8,820 nt of DNA from Thermococcus sp. (lineage in GTDB: Archaea; Methanobacteriota_B; Thermococci; Thermococcales; Thermococcaceae), in assembly GCA_027065835.1 (NCBI GenBank), contig JAMONK010000168.1, positions 1 through 8,820 on the forward strand, written 5' to 3'. This document shows positions 5,444-8,820 of this stretch, piece after piece (positions within the stretch are counted from its first letter, which is position 1; each line of letters begins with the position of its first letter). Under the pieces are notes generated by a model that made no database searches, had not been told where the DNA came from, and saw nothing but the letters and a program-made list of their open reading frames with translations. The position numbers and the translations under genes were made by a program.

Positions 5444-7462
5444 ATGTTCCTAGAATACGCACTCGGAGCGTTTGTCCTTGGGGGGCTCCTGGGGTTCGTC
5501 ATAGACTACAAAGCCTCCACAAAGGCGTCAAGCTTCATGGCCGTTATAGGCTCACTCTTCCTCCTCGGCCAGGTCTACGAGGTCTACACAACGGGTCCGG
5601 TAAAGGGGAGCATCTTCGGTATCCCCGTGCACGTGGACGGCTTGTCCGCGGTGTTCCTCTTCATCGTGGGGATAGTGAGCCTGGGTTCCGCGGTGTTCTC
5701 CCTGGCGTACATGGATCACCACGAGAGGAAGGGCAAGGGCTGGGTGTACGCGATAGCCTACAACACGTTCATAGCCTCAATGGCCCTCGTTGTGACAGTT
5801 GACAACCTCGAATACTTCGTCGTCTCCTGGGAGCTCATGACGCTCAGCTCTTTCATCCTGATCTTCTGGAAGGAGGAGCGGAAGGATCTGGACGCCAGTC
5901 TGAAGTACTACATAACGATGCACTTCGCGGACACGATCCCCCTGTTCCTGCTCCTTGGTCTCGCCTCGGTCCTGACCGGGAGCATTCACAACCTCAGCTA
6001 CTCCGCCATTCATAGCGCCCTGCTGACAGCATCGCCGGGGACGAAGGCCGTCTTCTACGCCCTCACCCTGGTGGTGTTCATAGCCAAGGCGGGAGTGGTT
6101 CCGCTCCACTTCTGGCTCCCTGATGCACACCCGGCGGCACCCAGCAACGTCTCGGCCCTGCTCAGTGGTATCATGATAAAGACCGCCGTTTACGGCCTTC
6201 TAAGGTTTGACTGGCAGATATCCGGCCAGAGTACTGCCGTGGGATACATCGTGGCGATCCTTGGGGCAATAACCCTCACCGTCGGAACACTCTATGCGCT
6301 GAGGGAGACCAACTCAAAACGCCTTCTCGCCTACCACAGCGTCGGTCAGATGGGCTACATCTGGCTCGGACTCGGCATCGGAATGGTCCTGATACCCAGG
6401 GGGGGAACGCTGGCGGCGGTAGGCGCCCTGGGCATGTTCGCCGGTCTCTTCCACGCGCTGAACCACGCGGTCTTCAAGGGATCACTCTTCCTCGAAGCTG
6501 GTTCGGTGGAGTACGCAACCGGTACCCTCAACCTGGAGGAGCTGGGGGGACTCGGTACGAGGATGAAGGTGACGGCCGTTGCAACCCTGTTTTCCTCACT
6601 GGCAATAGCGGGGATCCCGCCCTTCAACGGCTTCATCAGCAAGTGGCTCATCTACGTCGCGGGTTACCAGTCTGGGAACTTCGTCCTGGCCTTCGGTGCC
6701 GTGCTGGCGGTGGTCATAAGCGCCGTAACGCTCGCTTCGTTCATGAAGTTCTACGGTGCCCAGTTTGGAGGGGAGATGAAACGCTACGAGGAAGTTAAGG
6801 AAGTCCCCGCGGTGATGCAGCTCGGTGAATGGATCCTGGCGGGATTGACGCTGTTCATCGGCGTGTTCCCTGGATTCGTTGTGGGCTTCCTGAACAAGGG
6901 ACTCTCAGTGGTCAACGGGGGCACGACGGCGGGCGTGACGGAGGACCTCTACAAGATAGGCTTTGGCTCAGTGCTGTTCTCGCCGGTGCTGTTCGTTATC
7001 CTCCTCGGCGCTCTTGCCGTGGGTCTGTACTTCTCCTTCAGGCCGGAGTACGGTAAAGTCGCCAGGCCCTGGGACTGCGGTTCAACGAAGATAGACGAGG
7101 ACGAGTACAAAACCCTGGCGGAGGGCTACTACCGCTGGTACGAGCACAAGATAGGGTCGTTCTACCGTTTCACCGACTGGTGTTACAGCTTCGGAGCTTC
7201 GATAATCCACTACACAGTGAGAGCGTACACCTGGATCGCCAGCTACTTCGTCAAGATAGTCGATACCCCCTACACAAGGGTCGAGAGCGTCTCGGACCTC
7301 AGGAGGGGCCAGCTGCTCTACGTAGATGAGGAAACGTTCAAGCCGCTGGTAAGGCTTCTCAGGATAGTCAGGGACGTCCTTCCGGGGATCCGGCTGGGAA
7401 CCTTCGTCGTGCTGGCCCTTGTAGTGGTGGGGGCGATTGTTGGGATACTGATGGTGCTGTGA
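5444..7462 (+). CDS. Antiporter-like membrane subunit, HycC/HyfB (NuoL-like) type, 672 aa
   Basis: This is the large hydrogenase-4/FHL membrane subunit, with about 14 core helices plus a C-terminal extension. The ion-path residues of the family are present: Glu130 (SWELM), Lys215 nine residues before Trp224 of FWLPDAHPAAPSNVSALLSG, Lys246, His341 and Lys345 (LNHAVFKG), and Lys400 (FNGFISKW). After residue 538, RPWDCG starts the HycC-like tail, and a final hydrophobic segment (651-672) resembles the lateral tail helix of NuoL/HycC. The start is ATG 5444, with GGTGA at 5433-5437 6 nt upstream. The preceding gene's TGA stop is embedded in that site, which suggests translational coupling. Together with its upstream neighbour it gives the complex at least two antiporter-like modules, as in Hyf (FHL-2) rather than Hyc (FHL-1). 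Confidence 0.92.
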   Translation: MFLEYALGAFVLGGLLGFVIDYKASTKASSFMAVIGSLFLLGQVYEVYTTGPVKGSIFGIPVHVDGLSAVFLFIVGIVSLGSAVFSLAYMDHHERKGKGWVYAIAYNTFIASMALVVTVDNLEYFVVSWELMTLSSFILIFWKEERKDLDASLKYYITMHFADTIPLFLLLGLASVLTGSIHNLSYSAIHSALLTASPGTKAVFYALTLVVFIAKAGVVPLHFWLPDAHPAAPSNVSALLSGIMIKTAVYGLLRFDWQISGQSTAVGYIVAILGAITLTVGTLYALRETNSKRLLAYHSVGQMGYIWLGLGIGMVLIPRGGTLAAVGALGMFAGLFHALNHAVFKGSLFLEAGSVEYATGTLNLEELGGLGTRMKVTAVATLFSSLAIAGIPPFNGFISKWLIYVAGYQSGNFVLAFGAVLAVVISAVTLASFMKFYGAQFGGEMKRYEEVKEVPAVMQLGEWILAGLTLFIGVFPGFVVGFLNKGLSVVNGGTTAGVTEDLYKIGFGSVLFSPVLFVILLGALAVGLYFSFRPEYGKVARPWDCGSTKIDEDEYKTLAEGYYRWYEHKIGSFYRFTDWCYSFGASIIHYTVRAYTWIASYFVKIVDTPYTRVESVSDLRRGQLLYVDEETFKPLVRLLRIVRDVLPGIRLGTFVVLALVVVGAIVGILMVL

Positions 7463-7472
7463 GGTGAGAGAG

Positions 7473-8393
7473 ATGGAGATAGACGCAGTCAAACTTGGGT
7501 TCAGCCTTGTGGGTATCATCCTGCTGCTGTTCCTGCCGCCCTACCTCGACGGTATAGCGAGAAGGGTTAGGGCGAGGCTCCAGTACAGGAGGGGTCCTCC
7601 CCTCAGTCAGACATGGTACGACCTCCAGAAGCTCTTTGCCCTTCCGTCGGTAAGGCCAACGGCCAGCACCATCTTCACATGGGCTCCCTACCTGGCACTC
7701 GCCTCGGCCATATCGGCGGCTCTGCTCCTTCCCTACGGCAACGTCATCCCCGTGAACTTCGGCTTCAACCTTGTGGTGTTCTTCTACGTGGTGGTCATGG
7801 TCAGCGTCTTCCTGATCCTGGCAGGCCTTAGCGTTCAGAACGCCTTCAGCCACATAGGTTCGTCAAGGGAGATGCAGATCGTCCTCACCGTCGAACCGCT
7901 GATAGCGATCCTCTACGGTGTCCTGGCCTACAACGCGGGTTCGCTCAGCATATCTGAGATAGTGAGGAACCTGCACCTCACCCCCTCGGTGCTGTTGACC
8001 TACGCGATCCTGGCCTACGCACTCTACGTCGAGAGCGGTTTCGTGCCCTTCGACGTCGCGGAAGCCGAGCAGGAGGTCATAGGCGGCCCACTTGGAGAGT
8101 ACAGCGGAAGGCTCCTTGGGGTCTTCTACTACGCCGTTTACATCAAGCGCTTCGCCCTGCTGTGGTTCTTCGTCAGCCTGCTGACGCTCCCATGGCTCGG
8201 GCCGATAGACACCGCGGAGAAGGCCGCACTGGTGCTGGCCCTTCAGTTCCTGCTGACGATAGCGTTCTACCCCATTATAGCGGCGCTTGAGGCCACCAAC
8301 GCAAGGCTTCGGGTGGATCACGTTGTCAAGATGAACGTTAGAATGTTCTTCGCAGGTCTGATAGTACTCGCAATGGCGTTCATGGGGTGGTGA
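7473..8393 (+). CDS. Membrane anchor subunit, NuoH/HycD/HyfC type (306 aa)
   Basis: This is the NuoH-like membrane subunit that joins the hydrogenase peripheral arm to the ion-translocating arm. Landmarks are the cytoplasmic loop RRGPPLSQTWYDLQKLFALP (39-58), typical of HycD/MbhM, the loop around GSSREMQ (129-135), and SGFVPFDVAEAEQEVIGGP (188-206), the counterpart of the acidic NuoH loop PFDxxEAE. There are about eight hydrophobic segments, and the length fits HycD (307 aa in E. coli). The start is ATG 7473: GGTGA at 7463-7467 lies 5 nt upstream and directly after the previous stop. An in-frame GTG at 7464 lies inside that site. Its family role is coupling. How redox energy is transferred to the antiporter-like subunits is inferred from complex I and Mbh. 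Confidence 0.93.
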   Translation: MEIDAVKLGFSLVGIILLLFLPPYLDGIARRVRARLQYRRGPPLSQTWYDLQKLFALPSVRPTASTIFTWAPYLALASAISAALLLPYGNVIPVNFGFNLVVFFYVVVMVSVFLILAGLSVQNAFSHIGSSREMQIVLTVEPLIAILYGVLAYNAGSLSISEIVRNLHLTPSVLLTYAILAYALYVESGFVPFDVAEAEQEVIGGPLGEYSGRLLGVFYYAVYIKRFALLWFFVSLLTLPWLGPIDTAEKAALVLALQFLLTIAFYPIIAALEATNARLRVDHVVKMNVRMFFAGLIVLAMAFMGW

Positions 8394-8395
8394 AA

Positions 8396-8820
8396 GTGGT
8401 TAGGACGAATGATTTGGAAGCTCACTTCGAGTTTGAGTGTAAGGCCTGTGAAAACGGCCGTTGCAGGAAGGCGAGTCTTGAAACCATCCTGGGAGAACGG
8501 GAAGGACTGAAGGAATTCTACGAGGCATTCAAAGAGCACATCAGGGAATGCAAGAGGATGACCTACGGTCAGTACGCCTTCGTCTTGGACAGGGAGGTTC
8601 TTCCGGAGGCGGTTCTATGGTGGCACAACCATCCGAAGTTCAAGGAAACCCACCTCTCAACGGCGGTGGGAACGGATGAAAGACCCCTGAACGGCAAATT
8701 CGCGTACAGCCCGTTCCTCAGCGTACAGGTGGAACCCCTGAACATGGACAGGAACTACTGGGTGCTCCTCAAAGCCTACATGCCTGCAGACGACCCGAGC
8801 TTTCCGAGCGTGGCCGCGAG
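8396..8820 (+). CDS. HycE/HyfG-type [NiFe]-hydrogenase large subunit, N-terminal NuoC-like part (partial, 141 residues)
   Basis: Residues 69-139 align with E. coli HycE: LPEAVLWWHNH, then GTDERPLNGKFAYSPFLSV against HycE GNDERKLNGHYAVYYVLSM, and DDPSFPSV against NKPEYPSV. This identifies the NuoC (30 kDa)-like domain that is fused to the NiFe-binding NuoD-like domain in HycE/HyfG. The NiFe Cys motifs would lie beyond the right edge. Upstream of the match, residues 1-66 carry Cys15, Cys18, Cys23 and Cys52 (C-x2-C-x4-C-x28-C), which I do not know from HycE. The start is GTG 8396, with GGTGG at 8386-8390 5 nt upstream, overlapping the end of the previous gene and leaving 2 nt between stop and start. 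As the probable H2-evolving subunit it would need HypC-dependent maturation. A stand-alone NuoC-like protein is possible, since the rest is not visible. Confidence 0.85.
   Translation, partial: MVRTNDLEAHFEFECKACENGRCRKASLETILGEREGLKEFYEAFKEHIRECKRMTYGQYAFVLDREVLPEAVLWWHNHPKFKETHLSTAVGTDERPLNGKFAYSPFLSVQVEPLNMDRNYWVLLKAYMPADDPSFPSVAA

Noticed and set aside
1..8820. CRISPR array, insertion sequence, tRNA or rRNA
   Set aside because: No regularly spaced repeats, transposase motifs, terminal inverted repeats or tRNA-like cloverleaf segments were seen on either strand.

Overview
The window looks like a chromosomal piece of a hyperthermophilic archaeon of the Thermococcales (Thermococcus type). 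The reasons are archaeal BRE/TATA promoters, nearly identical GGTGA/GGTGG ribosome-binding sites 4-6 nt before every start, GTG and TTG starts, GC-rich codon use, and a gene order resembling the formate hydrogenlyase (FHL) operons described in Thermococcus. The species cannot be fixed from sequence alone.

Layout. Positions 1-392 (minus strand) hold two HypC-family genes: a canonical hypC running off the left edge, and upstream of it a HypC paralog that has lost the family's metal-binding Cys and His. Positions 393-645 are a control region with a symmetric TATA tract that could fire both ways and a palindromic operator. Positions 646-1233 encode a TetR-family repressor. Positions 1234-1383 hold the promoter of the main operon with another copy of the operator. 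From 1384 to the right edge five complete or nearly abutting plus-strand genes and one cut gene form one operon: an FdhF-like molybdopterin (Mo/W) oxidoreductase, a 16-Cys ferredoxin-like electron carrier, two different antiporter-like (NuoL/M/N-type) membrane subunits, a NuoH/HycD-type membrane anchor, and the NuoC-like start of a HycE-type [NiFe]-hydrogenase large subunit.

How it works together (inference from families). Electrons taken from a substrate at the bis-MGD site pass through the FdhB clusters to a membrane-anchored group 4 [NiFe] hydrogenase that makes H2. The membrane arm would translocate H+ or Na+. HypC helps build the NiFe centre of the large subunit. A 14-bp motif, YGACTRACYRGTCA, occurs at the hypC-side promoter, the tetR promoter and the fdhA promoter, so the TetR protein probably controls itself, the maturation genes and the structural operon together.

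Most notable points: (1) the catalytic subunit aligns well with E. coli FdhF and keeps the metal-binding Cys140, but the catalytic His is Gln and the catalytic Arg is Leu, and the following loop is replaced by one with a CxxC. Its substrate may therefore not be formate. (2) The three matching operators define a small regulon. (3) The HypC paralog lacks both ligand residues. (4) One antiporter-like subunit lacks the TM7 lysine. (5) The hydrogenase large subunit begins with an unexpected four-cysteine segment.
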